From Podaxis mareebaensis (taxonomy: Eukaryota; Basidiomycota; Agaricomycetes; Agaricales; Agaricaceae): 58,433 bases of DNA. The stretch lies in assembly GCA_018524725.1 (NCBI GenBank), contig JAEUWP010000167.1:1-58433 (forward strand). The letters run 5' to 3'. A program made the translations under genes and the position numbers. The notes beneath the pieces were generated by a model that was given only the letters and a program-made list of their open reading frames with translations, was not told the origin of the DNA and did not search any database. Shown one piece after another: positions 34,458 through 45,051 of the stretch; position 1 is the first letter of the stretch, and the number at the start of each line of letters is the position of its first letter.

Positions 34458-37400
34458 TCAGTGGATGTCCGGAACTCCATTTCTTGCAAGTCGTTCTCTT
34501 CTGTTGAGGTGGCAGGTGGTGAACTCTTCTTGGGTGATGGGTCCTTGGATTTGGCCAGTGAATGAGAACGCTGTGGGGTTTTTGTCCAGAAACTAGATGA
34601 TCCAGTAAAAGCCATCTCAGGCTCCGACAGGGTAATGGAAGCAGGGGCAATTGTCAAGGATATGGTCCTGTGTTTCAAGAGGCTCGCTGCACGGACAAGA
34701 GGTGATATGGCGCCCAGGGAAGAAGCACTGTCGGAAGGCGCCAATAGGCGTGTGGTTAGTGACACATCATGTGAAGCATGTGCATAAATTGGCATTCTTG
34801 CTGAGGGGTGAATTTAGCCAAGTACCACCTTTGGTGTACTTGGGTTGGAGGGGCTGTCCTGTGGGGTTGAGGTGGGGGAGCCAATTGTGACCACAGTAGG
34901 TCAGATCGTTCAAACATTGTTGCCAGAGAGATAGGCATTTTTGAGTATAATGGTTGCGAACGAATCCAAGGGAGGTGCAGATGGGTTGACGACATGGGTT
35001 GGGGAGACGTAAGGATTTGGCGAGAGTGTGTGCCTTGTGATGGATGGACCAGTTGGCTGACGATGGAATAGACCAGAAGTGGACATGATTAAGGGGAGAA
35101 GAAGAGAGCCAGGAGTGGAGAAGAGGTGCGACCGCGATAGAGTCCAGGTGTGCACTGTGGGGCCTATAAGAAAATAGGAGTTTAGCAGCAGAAATGGAGT
35201 CAGTAAAAACTACAATCGAAGAGCGATTTAAAGATTGAGATAGAGAAATAGATGAGAAGAGTCTGAGATGGAGAGCATAGGATTCAGAATCAGAGGAAGT
35301 AACTTCACCACAAGGGTGAACGGCAGAAGAGAGAATGTCAGATTCAGAGGAGTTAAACACAAAAAAGGCAGAAGTGGCAGAGAGAGAGGGATTAGTGGGA
35401 ATGGAACCATCAGTAGCTACAAGGAGTGATACAGGGGAGGAAAAGGCAGAGTCTCGAGCACGAGAAGCATTGGCGATATGAAGTGCCATGGCTCCTTCTT
35501 TCGAAGGGTCAGGGCATTCAATGAATTTAATTTGATCACTGAACAAGTCCAGCAGGTGCTGGCCAGGTTTGGTGCTAGGGTGGAGATGCTGGAACTGGTC
35601 CATGACCAGTTGGGCATCTGAGATGAAATCGAGCACCATTGAGCGCTGTTTGGTTTGGCAAGCATCTAAGGGGTCGACATCATGGGTAAGGAGTTTAAGT
35701 GGATGGGAGGAGGGAAGGGTGTGGAAGTGGAGAGAACATCACTTGGCTAATTTGAATAGATGAAGTTGAATGGGAATAAGGCCAGCAATGGCCTCGACTC
35801 CACCAGAAGGGGTTGTACAGAAAGCCCCTGTGATCCAAAGAGCTGCTTGACATTGCATGCGCTGTAAAGACTTGATGAGTCCATGATATTGGGCATTGTG
35901 ATTAAACCACAAGCGAAATCCATATATGGCAATGGGAACGATGCATGATTGATACAAGAGTCATTTGTGGAGAGGGGATAGACTGCAGACCGAGTTGCCT
36001 AACATTTGCATGCAGCAGATGGTGGAGAGGGCTTTTGTGGAATAGAAGCGAACATGTTCTTTGAAGGAGAGGCTTCTGTCAAACCAGAAGCCAAGATAGT
36101 GTAGAAAGGGTTTGGGGCGGATAGTGAAGGTGTCATCAATGATGACAGGGGGATTGGGATCATGGGAGGGGCAATTGGAAAAATGGAAGGCCTCAGTTTT
36201 GTCTCTTTCAAGTACAAATCCAAGGCAATTGAGATAATCTTCACAGTTTTTGTATACCTGTGAAAGAAGGCAGCAGTTAGTAAGGAAAGAGTCTGATTGA
36301 ACCACAATAAGACCATCATCAACAAATGAAACTATTTTACAATGAGGGTCATTGGAAAATTTATACATAAATGGGGAAAGAGAGAGAGCAGTGAGAATGG
36401 GGGAAAGAGTGGAACCTTGGCCTACACCAACAGAAGTGGAGAATTTGGGGGACAAGTGATTGTTCCAGGAATAGGTAGTGAAACAGTTCTTTAAATAATC
36501 AGAGAAGAATGAAACGAGGTTGGAATTGAAGCCTTGACAACAAAGGGTAGAAATGAGGATAGAATGATTGGTGGAAGGAAAGAATTGCGCCACATCAAAG
36601 GTGATGACGCTAGTCTTGAGTTTATGTTTCCAGCCTGTACAGACAAGGTGAGTGACATAGACGCCAGCATCTTCAGTAGAGCGCTGGATAATGCCCCCAA
36701 ACTGGAGGGGGTGGACGAGGTTGTGTTGAGATGCCTCGAATTGCATCCTAGCAGAGATCATTTTCTCGATTAACTTACTGAGGGTATTGAGGAGGACAAT
36801 GGGCCGAAACATCTTCGGGGTGGAGTAGTGCAGTTTGTTGGGTTTAGGGATGATGATGGAGGTGGAATGTTTAAAGTGTTCCAGCCAGGTGGAGAATTCA
36901 ACGCATTTGGATGCGAAGAGGAGGAAGTTAGATCTGAAATTGTCGTTTGACATGAGTTGTTTGATGTGGGCCCATGACAGATGGTCAGGGCCCAGAGCAG
37001 ATGCGTTGGCACAGGGGTTGAGGGCATCAAATAGCTCAGTGCTAGAGAAAGGGAACCATGGGCATTCAGGGTGGGCATTAAAGGACTCGATGGTGCTAGG
37101 GTCAACTTGTCAATCAGAAGCAGAGTTGTAAGATGAGTCGAGCGCTTGCCAGAGGTCATCTAGTTCATCGCAGCTCTTCCCCTTGAAGGTGATTGATTGG
37201 GAAGGTGGAAGGTTACATTTGCCGATCCAGGACATAAGGTCCCAAGGGCGACAGTTTTCTTCTGCTATATCCTTGATCTTCTTGTCGAAGAATGCATGTT
37301 TGGCCTGGCATGTAGTGTGTTGGAATTTAGTCCAATTTGACTTGGACTTGTGTGACTGGAAGGCTCGTAGTGCAGACGAGCATTGTTGATTCCACCAGGG

Positions 37401-38375
37401 TTTGGATTTGGTGCAAATATGAACAAGTTTGGCATTGTTCTGCCATTCTTGTGAGATGATGAGGGACATAGAGTTGGCATAGGATAAAACGTCTTCTCTA
37501 GAGTCGAAATGTGGTGGGATGGATTGGAGTCGGGTGCCCACTGAGTAGAGAAACACCGCTTCCTCTTCGGAGTCACACGGGATGGTAAGCTTTTCGATGA
37601 AAGGGTGGAAGGGAGAGGGGATGGGAAGGGAAGTGAGGAGGGGAATGTGGTCAGATTTGATTTGCCAGTCATCACGAATGGTGTGGACTGGGCTTGGGCA
37701 TAAAGGATCATCTATCATGAAAATAAGGTCAATGATGGATGGGTGTTTGGAATTGTTGAAAGGGATGTGGGTATACTTAATCTCCGTAGGTGTGGAAAGG
37801 GTAAGGTTGATAGAGTTCATGATGTTGATGACGAGATCAGCTCGCGCCGAGTGGTGAGATATATGGGGATCCCATTCAGGGGAATGGGAGTTGAAGTCTC
37901 CTCCTGCGCAAACAATGTTGTCGGGGAAGAGGTGGAGTCATGATTCTAAATACGTTAGAGAGGAATCATCAGATGGATCAAGATAACAATTTAGGAAATA
38001 TGTCTTCTTTGGGAAAGACAGCGAAATAAGTTGGAAGTCAGGAGAGGAAATGACGCTAGGGTGGGAAGTCGGCATTAACACTTCGCATGATTTGTGGATG
38101 AAGGTGGCTGTACGAGGTCAATCATCATCCGAAATGAAGATTCGCCAATCAGGACTGTATGGCATGCCTTTGTAAGGGACTCCTTCAGAGTCATCTGTAG
38201 AGGGGACATTGCATATGATGCTAAATGGGGGTTCCTGAATGCACAAGATGAGAATATCTTTGAACTGAGGGTCGTTCAACAACACCTCAACTGTGTCCTT
38301 AGAATGATGAACATTAAAGAAGAGGATCAGAATGTCATTGAAAGTCGCAGTTCGATTAAGAGGTCCTTTAGACAT
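34458..38375 (-). pseudogene. LINE1 ORF2: endonuclease, reverse transcriptase, RNase H
   Basis: One unshifted frame of about 1306 codons from ATG 38375 to TGA 34458, broken by several TGA codons. APE-type endonuclease: VCAGGDFNSHSPEWDP (about 37880) and SDHIPLLTSLPI (about 37640). RT: FRPIVLLNTLSKLIEKMI (about 36810), ITFDVAQFFPSTN (about 36600), VGQGSTLSPILTALSLSPF and the catalytic FVDDGLIVV (about 36330). RNase H: VATDGSIPTNPS (about 35415), DSESYALHL, VFTDSISAAK (about 35210). A C-rich segment follows near the end. The ORF overlaps ORF1 by 8 nt. Function when active: target-primed reverse transcription. Confidence 0.88.
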
Positions 38376-39165
38376 TAACTGCACTGGAGTTGAAATCGCG
38401 ACGGTTCTTCTCCACTTTGGCTTCATGGAGTTTATTTTGGATCCATTCCCGATCAAATCGGTGATGGAAGAATGGGCACTTGTCCAAGTTCACGTGATGA
38501 TCCTTAGATTCACATGAGAGACATTGGAAGGAGGTCATGTGAGGACACTCCATGATGTTGGCAGGGGTGGGAGGGCGAGGGTTAGGTCCAGGTTTGCCAC
38601 GGCAACAAAAGCCGTCACAACGATGATTGTCGGTGTGGTGTGGATCTCCACAGATTGCACATCTGGGATTGCGTGCATGGCAGAGGTGTGTAGGGTGACC
38701 CCATCTCCAACACCTATTGCAGAGAGGAGACACAGTTCGCATAGAGGCACTACAGAAGGTGCAAACCCTGTTCTCAAACAGGAGGGTATGGTTGATGAGT
38801 AGTTTAGCCCTTGATGCAGATTGAGAGTCCCAGAGATCAAAGAATAGAATGGCGGTATCAGAGTGAGGGGAGACATGGTGGAAGCGGGGTTTACCGATGA
38901 GGTGTTGAATCATCTCATGGTATGGTGAAGATTTGATAACCTCCTTGAAATCATCGGAGGTATGAGGTGTGCCATTGGGGCGGAAGTAGGGGAGATTTGT
39001 CAACTTGATGAATGATTTAGACATGGGGAGGGATGGGATGACAGCATCCCTAATTTCTGGGGTGGCGAAGGCAGACCGGTTAGAGTCAGTGATTCCCTTC
39101 TTGATGATGAGAAGTTCCTCATCAGTCACCACTTGATTGGTAGAGAGCCAGAGGGTCCTGCTCTG
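38368..39165 (-). pseudogene. LINE1 ORF1 fragment with zinc knuckles
   Basis: The 5'-truncated ORF1 keeps CNRCWRWGHPTHLC and CAICGDPHHTDNHRC, then further Cys/His pairs (CLSCESKDHHVNLDKC). It ends ...AVNV-TAA. The stop overlaps the ORF2 start in ATGTCTAA. This is the RNA-binding partner of ORF2. Frames upstream of about 39165 belong to A2. Confidence 0.85.
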
Positions 39166-39791
39166 AAACCCCATTCCAGCTACTCTATGGCTATACTCCA
39201 AAAGCGTTTCCAACCAACTTGGAATCTACAAACAATCCATCAACAGAAAACTGCATGGATTGACTAATGGAAGCCTGTCACTGTGCTATTCAAGCCCACA
39301 ACCATGCCTGCCAAATAATGGCAAGATGCACAGCCAACTACCAACTCCCCACCTACTCCACAGGAGACCTAGTATGGTTAGACACCCGCAATCTTCCATT
39401 ACAAGTCAAATCAAGAAAACTCGCCCTGAAACACGAAGGACCATTCGAAATCATCAAGAAAATATCCGCAGTCAACTTCGAACTAAGATTACCCAAAACA
39501 TGGTGAATTCATCCCATATTCCATGCCACCTTACTGACTCCAGTAACCAAGAATAACCTATACGGCAAACACTACCTGTGACCTGCACCGGAACTGCACA
39601 ATGATGAAGAACACTATGAAGTTGAAGCAATCCTAAATCATCAATGACTGCACAACTGCCTTGAATTCCTAGTCAAGTGGACTGGCTACCCACACTCCAA
39701 AAATACATGGGAACTGCAGTCCGCATTCTCCAATGCACAACAAACCCTTAATGCATATAAAAGGAAGAACAAACTTCGCTAACCACTGGAG

Positions 39792-42126
39792 ATGTCAGCC
39801 ACCAACAACCAACAATCTACCACCCAAACTGAAGCTCAGCAAGATACTCAATTACCTCCCAACTCTCCTACAAGCACTGGCTGCAACACTGACTGCATCC
39901 AATCCCTCACAGAACCACCCACCACTTTCCAAGAACGCCTAAATGCCCTCAGAGAACACCTTGCCATACAACACATCACGACAACCACTATTGTGCAGGA
40001 TGCCACACCCTTCATCATCTCGCACCCACTCCGTCCACTCCCAGCCTACTCGACCCACATTGGAACCTGGGAATTCATCTGGCCAATCAATGCCAGATCC
40101 CCGATCGAATTACCTTCCCTCCCTAGTGAAGTATCCGACCTTGACTCTGAACTTGTTCGACTCCGAGAATCTCTGGACTGGGTTAACTCCATCACCCAGG
40201 ACCCCGCTCTTCAAAGGAATCCACTTCTGGTTCAGAACTGCAATGTCTACAGGGAAACTATTGCTACTATTGTGCATTCTGCTAGAATGCTCATTTGACT
40301 TTCAAACTCAATGGAGATGGCCTGACTTGCTTGTATTGGCCACAACATCTCCCCTTGACTACATAGCAACATCAAGAGCTCAAGCTCTACCACCAAACTT
40401 CTCATTGATAAAATCAGTCTACGACTCAATGCACTTAGCCGAACTAGCTCTCTTTCGAATCCTCCATTATCCTGATCTCCCCAACAAACAGATTGACAAC
40501 CACAACTTGATTCAACTCTACATGAGACTCATGCCCTACATAGCAGGACTTCCCCAGCTTCAAGTCCACATCTCATGCCTCCAATTCAGGGAAGCATTAG
40601 ACATCATCAAGATGTTAGTGTTTCATTGCAAACCAAGGCTTTACTGTCACGATCTACCAATGCAAACTGCTATGTGGCTCTGCATCAAAGAATACAACAA
40701 CGTCCTGACTCCCCGCCAGACATTTCTGATTTGGGCAACCGCCACCCTACTGGCTGACCTATCACTCCTCCTAGGCACCCACTCCCAACCTGACCTCCTC
40801 CATTACTTCGCCCTTCACACACTTTTCCACAAAGGGCCGATCAACACCAGCAGTATCCGTGTACTGATCGATACAGAGGAAGTCACCTCACCTGATCACC
40901 TTTACGAGCTAGGGACTATAATGGAACCCCCTACCTTCCCTGCTGTGCCTGAAGTCCAAGTCCGTCAAGTGCACAACTGCACCAATCCATTGATGCTGCC
41001 ATCTCCACCCTTGCTGACAACATCATCAGCACCCGAAACAGGCAGACCATGCACTCCAACACCTACACCTTTGGCCTCCCCCACATCCATCAGAGAACAA
41101 CACAGTCTTCTTGGCAGAGCTGCTGCACGCATTCGCTCCCTCGTTCATCGAGATCAGAATGCCTCCACACAACTGACAGACATCATGAATCTCCCTTCTC
41201 AGACATCAGAAGCGGAAGATCCTAGACCACCTACCCCTCACCTGACACCAGTGTCAGATAGTAGTAGCGAGATGGAACTCGCTAATAATGAAGGGGATAA
41301 TGTTATGAACCAGCCTGGTACCTCCCGCTGCAACATTATTTATCACGCGTTAGTCCACAAGCTTGGACTCCCCAACACCTCTCGTTCTACCACTCAAGAT
41401 ATGAGTACATCAGCTGAAGACCCAACCTGTTATCGCAACGAAGCCTTTGCCAATTGTCGCCTCCCTGGCCATGCCTCCCTATTCTCCGAAGATTGGCCAA
41501 TGCCTGGACCACTCTTCTATGAGACCGACTGTATGATGACAGAAATACTACGCATTGCTTGGGAGAATGCTCCCTTCACTCACGTCTTCAATCCCGATGG
41601 GTTATATATTCAAATGATCCATAACAACTTTGACTCCGCCTGGGCCCATGGTTGGAAGATGATTCCTTACGCTGGAGAACCCATCGTATTCCTTCACCCC
41701 TACATGATGTACCTGCCTGAGGTCATCCCGCATATTATCAAATATGAAGTAGCCCATGGATTCTACTTTTGAGAAGTAGAAGTCTATCATGTCGATCCTA
41801 ACTCCAACGAGCCTCCGGCCATCCCTCCCCGCCATACTCAGCTTCCGCCCCTCCACAGTGTCGACTCCAATGTTCCAGGTATCAACGAGTCAAACCCCGA
41901 AGAACCCATCAGTGATCCACCTCTGTATCCACCACCATACATCACTGCCGACATATTGTCATCATCGTCATCGTCCCTGCATCGCAGCCTCATCTTCCTC
42001 CATGAAGATTCCCCTGACTCATTGCCTTCGACAGGCAACTTCCCCATCCCTAGTTCTGCTTCATCCCCCAACTCTTATTCCTCCGACTCTTCTGACAGAC
42101 ATCTCCACCCCAATATGGACTTGTAG
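39792..42126 (+). pseudogene. A2 ORF3: post-pol ORF that runs through the polypurine tract into the 3' LTR
   Basis: ATG 39792 lies 10 nt after the pol stop. The first frame (to about 40270) starts MSATNNQQSTTQTEAQQ. Around 40250-40298 the reading passes to the +1 frame (CSFDFQTQWRWPDLLVLATT) and stays open for about 500 codons to 41772, where a TGA replaces the CGA kept in A1; it then goes on to TAG 42126. The frame crosses the polypurine tract (41287-41300, read as N-E-G-D-N) and the LTR boundary at 41301. A1 has the same frame change, so it predates both copies: an intron, programmed shift or old indel. The middle part is Leu-rich and probably helical (LYCHDLPMQTAMWLCIKEYN). No signal peptide or membrane segment. 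No family recognised. Confidence 0.65.
41287..41300 (+). promoter_or_regulatory. A2 polypurine tract
   Basis: AATGAAGGGGATAA lies directly before the 3' LTR. The same 14 bases occur before the A1 LTR (24613-24626, other strand). It serves plus-strand DNA priming and is at the same time coding for ORF3. Confidence 0.75.
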
Positions 42127-42685
42127 TATAACCAGTAAATAACTTCTCTTCTATCTTGCTGCAGACACTTCGCCTTGTACTCCTGTATCCCACCCGAACT
42201 CTATCCTGTATGATTTCCTTAGCCAGTTAGTTTCCTTTCTTGTCTCTGTTTCTATTCTTGTCCAGTTTCTATTCTTGTCTCATTCCATTCTTGTCTCACT
42301 CCACCCTGTAGTTATGCTTCTATTGACTCTTGGACTCATAGCCTTACTTCGTCATAATTACCTGATTTGGACCTTAGAAGTAAAGCTTAAATAGCTGCTC
42401 ATGTACTGAAAGTGCAAGCTTCCTATATTCTCAAATCTCAAGTTATTGTTCACCATTAACTTCTGATTTACATTAGCTCATGATCAGTGTGGTAGTAAAT
42501 GCTCTATTGGTCATACTCTCGACTTATAGACATTTGACCTCCTGAGTGTACTTAATTGGACACTTGCCTCACCACCTTCTTATCGTGATCCTTCTTGCTA
42601 GATCCTAGCACCTCTGCGAACCATCTAGTGAGATAGCCACCCCCTAGCAAAGCTTAGGTGACTGGTGATAAGGACCAACCTAACA
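41301..42685 (+). repeat. A2 3' LTR
   Basis: 1385 bp, the same length as the 5' LTR. It contains the last 273 codons of ORF3 in U3 and the conserved start-site motif AAGCTTCCTATAT near 42415. Confidence 0.93.
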
Positions 42686-44756
42686 GTAATGGCTCATTGG
42701 GAATTAAGATTCTATTCCCATGAGTAGGTAATTCCTGATCTGGGGTGTTGTCATTGTTGGGGTCGATCATTTCTTGATGCTTCTTGATGACTCATTTGTC
42801 TTCTTCAGTAATAATGGTGATCATTGATTGATCAAACACTGTAATGTCTTGGTTTTTGGGTTCCTGAGGTGCATAGTCCGGTTGTCTTGATAATGCATCT
42901 GCAGGTCCATTCTTTCAACCAGGGATGTGCTTGATTTTAAGATTAGGCTGAAAACACTGCATGAATTGTACCCAGTGAACTTGTCACTTGTTGAGGGTTT
43001 GAGGTTCTTTGTAGTGGGATAGGTTTTCATGGTTGCTCCAGATGATGATTTCATGGGGTGATCCTTCAAGGTAGTGGCACCAGGTGCACAGTGTGATAAT
43101 AATAGCTAGCCATTTGAGTTCTGAGCAATGGTAGTTTCACTCTGTTGGAGTGAAGGCTTTGGAATGGAAGGCTATCAGGTGACAAATGCTGTTTTCATCT
43201 TTTTGGTAGAGTACAGCTCCTGCTGCATATTGTGATGCATCAGTTTCGATTTCAAAGGGCTTTGATGGGTCAGGTGCAATAAGAATAGGTTGATCTTCAA
43301 ATTTCCTTTTGAGTTCATCAAAGGCTTGTTGATGTTCAGGCTTCCATTTGAACTTGACATTCTTGGACATCAATGCATTTAGTGGTGCTGCATGTTTGGA
43401 ATAGTTGCAAATGAATTGTCAGTAGAAGTTGCAAAATCCAATGAATTTTCGGACATCTTGAGTTGTTTTTGGTGTGGGCCAATTCTTGATTCCTTTGAGT
43501 TTGGTGGCATCCATTTCAATAGAGGTAGGAGTGACTACTGCTCCTAGATATTCAACTCATTGTCTTTCAAATTTGCATTTCTTGGGTTTGAGATATAGGT
43601 TGTGCTTTCATAGTATTTCAAGTACTTCACATGTGATTTGTCATAATTCTTCTTGAGTCTTGGTGTGGATGAGAATGTTGTCCATGTAGATGAGTACTTG
43701 TCCTCTTCAGATGAGATGGGTGAAGATATGGTCCATCATTGATTGAAAGGTTGTGGGGCTGTTGCACATTCTGAAGAACATGACAGTAGGTTTGAATAGT
43801 CCTCTGGGTGTCTTGAAGGCTCCTTTCCATTGGTCACCTTTGCAAATGCAGATGTTGTTGTATCTGGCTCATACATCAAATTTTGTGAACCATTTCAATC
43901 CTTTGAGTTTATTGAGCAGTGAGGATATGAGGGGTATTGGATATGCATTTTTAATAGTATGCATGTTGAGGTAGCAATAGTCTTGACAAGGTCACAGTTT
44001 GCCATCTTTCTTTCCTATGAAGAAGAAAGGTGATGCCATGGGTGATTCAGATGGACAAATGTATCCCTTAGCAAGATTTTTGTCAATGAACTTGTCAAGT
44101 TCTTGCATTTTGATTGGTGATAGTTGGTATGGTTTGAATGATTTAGGTTCAAATGAATCCTTGAGTTCAATTTTATGATCCCAGGGTCTGCTTGGTGGGA
44201 ATCAAGATGCTTTCTTCTCAGAAAATACATCGAGGTAGTCATGGAATTCCTTTGGAACAACTTTTCATGGGTTGGATTCTTTCTTCTGATCTCCATACTG
44301 TTGTGTGATAGCTTGCAAAGCATTTGCTTTGAAATTGATTTCGAGGAATGATTCAGGTTCCAGGGTAATGTGATTGAGTTCATTGATTTCTTCTTCTTCC
44401 ATAGTGTGGAGGAGCTCTTGGTAAATGTAATTTGGATTGTTGTTTCTCCAGGTGAGAGTTTGCTTTCTCCAATCAATATCTGGGTTATGTTCCATAAGCC
44501 ATGGGGCTCCAAGGATGATCTTGGGTTTGCCAAGTTTGGTGATGCATGTCATAACAGGTGTGATTCTGTTGTCAATTTCAATGTTGAGTAAACATTCTTC
44601 AGTGGTGGTTCTGGCTTTATTAATTGATCTGTCAGTGTTACAAACTTCAATGGGTTTCAGTAAGGGTTGTGTCTTGAGATTCCATTGATTTATAAGACTT
44701 TCATCAATAAAATTTCCTCCTGCTCCTGAGTCAAGCAAGGTAAGTGTATCAATTGG
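42686..44756 (-). pseudogene. A1 pol, middle part: protease, RT, RNase H
   Basis: Continues the pol piece that starts at 51267 and is followed by the piece at 27411. Protease LLDSGAGGNFIDESLINQ (about 44740-44690); RT with [23 protein letters not shown] and [10 protein letters not shown] (about 43690); RNase H IETDASQYAAGAVLYQ. Many TGA stops fall where A2 or the family has Arg, and many Arg are Cys, His or Gln, as expected from CG loss. The part is bounded by C at 44757 and A2 at 42685. Confidence 0.85.
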
Positions 44757-45016
44757 TGTTATGACCTTTGTATGAACTCAGGTTGCAACTAGGCAAAGAC
44801 TTGAGGATGAGCAAAGGGGAAAGAACTAGTTGGTAAAGCATAAGGAATACAGGTGCTCTACCTAGGGTTTATATACTGTGAGAGGAGTAGCTAAGAATAG
44901 ATGAAACAGAGAGATGAGTCAGTGGATGACTAAGGCAAGCTGTGATAAGGGGCTGAAACATAAGCTGAGACGGTGTGCTGAGTAAGTGTGTACTAAATAT
45001 AGCTGAGACTGTAACA
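44757..45016 (-). repeat. Element C 3' LTR
   Basis: 260 bp. It differs from 50820-51079 at CA/TG, CG/TG, TG/CG and TG/CA sites only. Confidence 0.92.
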
Positions 45017-45051
45017 TCACCCTCCTCCTAAGGTGTCATGACCACATGAAA

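Larger units (their letters stand above)
34173..39165 (-). mobile_element. LINE1: 5'-truncated non-LTR retrotransposon with poly(A) tail
   Basis: The minus-strand element has a 15-nt poly(T) at its left end (34173-34187) and an AATAAA signal (34197-34202 on the plus strand as TTTATT). The flanking AAACCCCA occurs at 34165-34172 and 39166-39173. It sits in the integrase part of A2 pol. Compared with LINE2, its 5' end stops inside ORF1 at the RTLWLSTN codons. ORF1 zinc knuckles, an endonuclease, an RT and an RNase H are visible, as in Tad-like fungal LINEs. Confidence 0.9.
31251..39782 (+). pseudogene. A2 pol: protease, RT, RNase H, integrase, chromodomain (split by LINE1)
   Basis: Single frame 31251-34172 and 39174-39782, ending TAA. 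Protease LLDSGAGGNF (about 31455); RT with FVGKKDGKL-stop-[25 protein letters not shown] and [10 protein letters not shown] (about 32500; the second catalytic Asp is Asn); RNase H with IETDALQYAAGAVLYQ and HIPGRKNGPADTLSR; integrase zinc finger H-x3-H..C-x2-C (33530-33660), core MDLITDLPPSHGYDS, VISDQDPQFAS and STECFNQEIETYL; after LINE1 the GPF module (HEGPFEIIKKISAV) and a chromodomain (FLVKWTGYPHSKNTWEL). I count 15 in-frame TGA and no TAA or TAG before the end. ATG 31251 is ACA in A1, so it may not be the natural start. Confidence 0.88.
27412..42685 (+). mobile_element. A2: complete family-A chromovirus with extra ORFs, carrying LINE1
   Basis: It spans 15.27 kb including about 5 kb of LINE1, with two 1385-bp LTRs (27412-28796 and 41301-42685) and GTAAT flanking both ends (27407-27411 and 42686-42690). 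Internal order: self-priming site, leader, ORF0, gag, pol (protease, RT, RNase H, integrase, chromodomain), ORF3 running into the 3' LTR. It is inserted in A1 pol. Its TGA stops make it non-autonomous now. Confidence 0.93.

Noticed and set aside
31251..39782. TGA read as an amino acid (altered genetic code or recoding)
   Set aside because: TGA stands where Arg is expected, other copies have CGA there, and the GMC genes and LINEs use TGA as a normal stop (for example after MIKSTWQ in GMC1). CpG mutation explains it.
39792..41300. ORF3 as an env gene
   Set aside because: There is no signal peptide, no membrane anchor and no fusion-like hydrophobic stretch.
39943..41772. A single 609-aa gene
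   Set aside because: Its first about 100 codons are the shadow of another frame (ATG 39792, TQTEAQQ) and its end is a mutated CGA in the LTR. Only the part from about 40250 on is supported, as part of ORF3.
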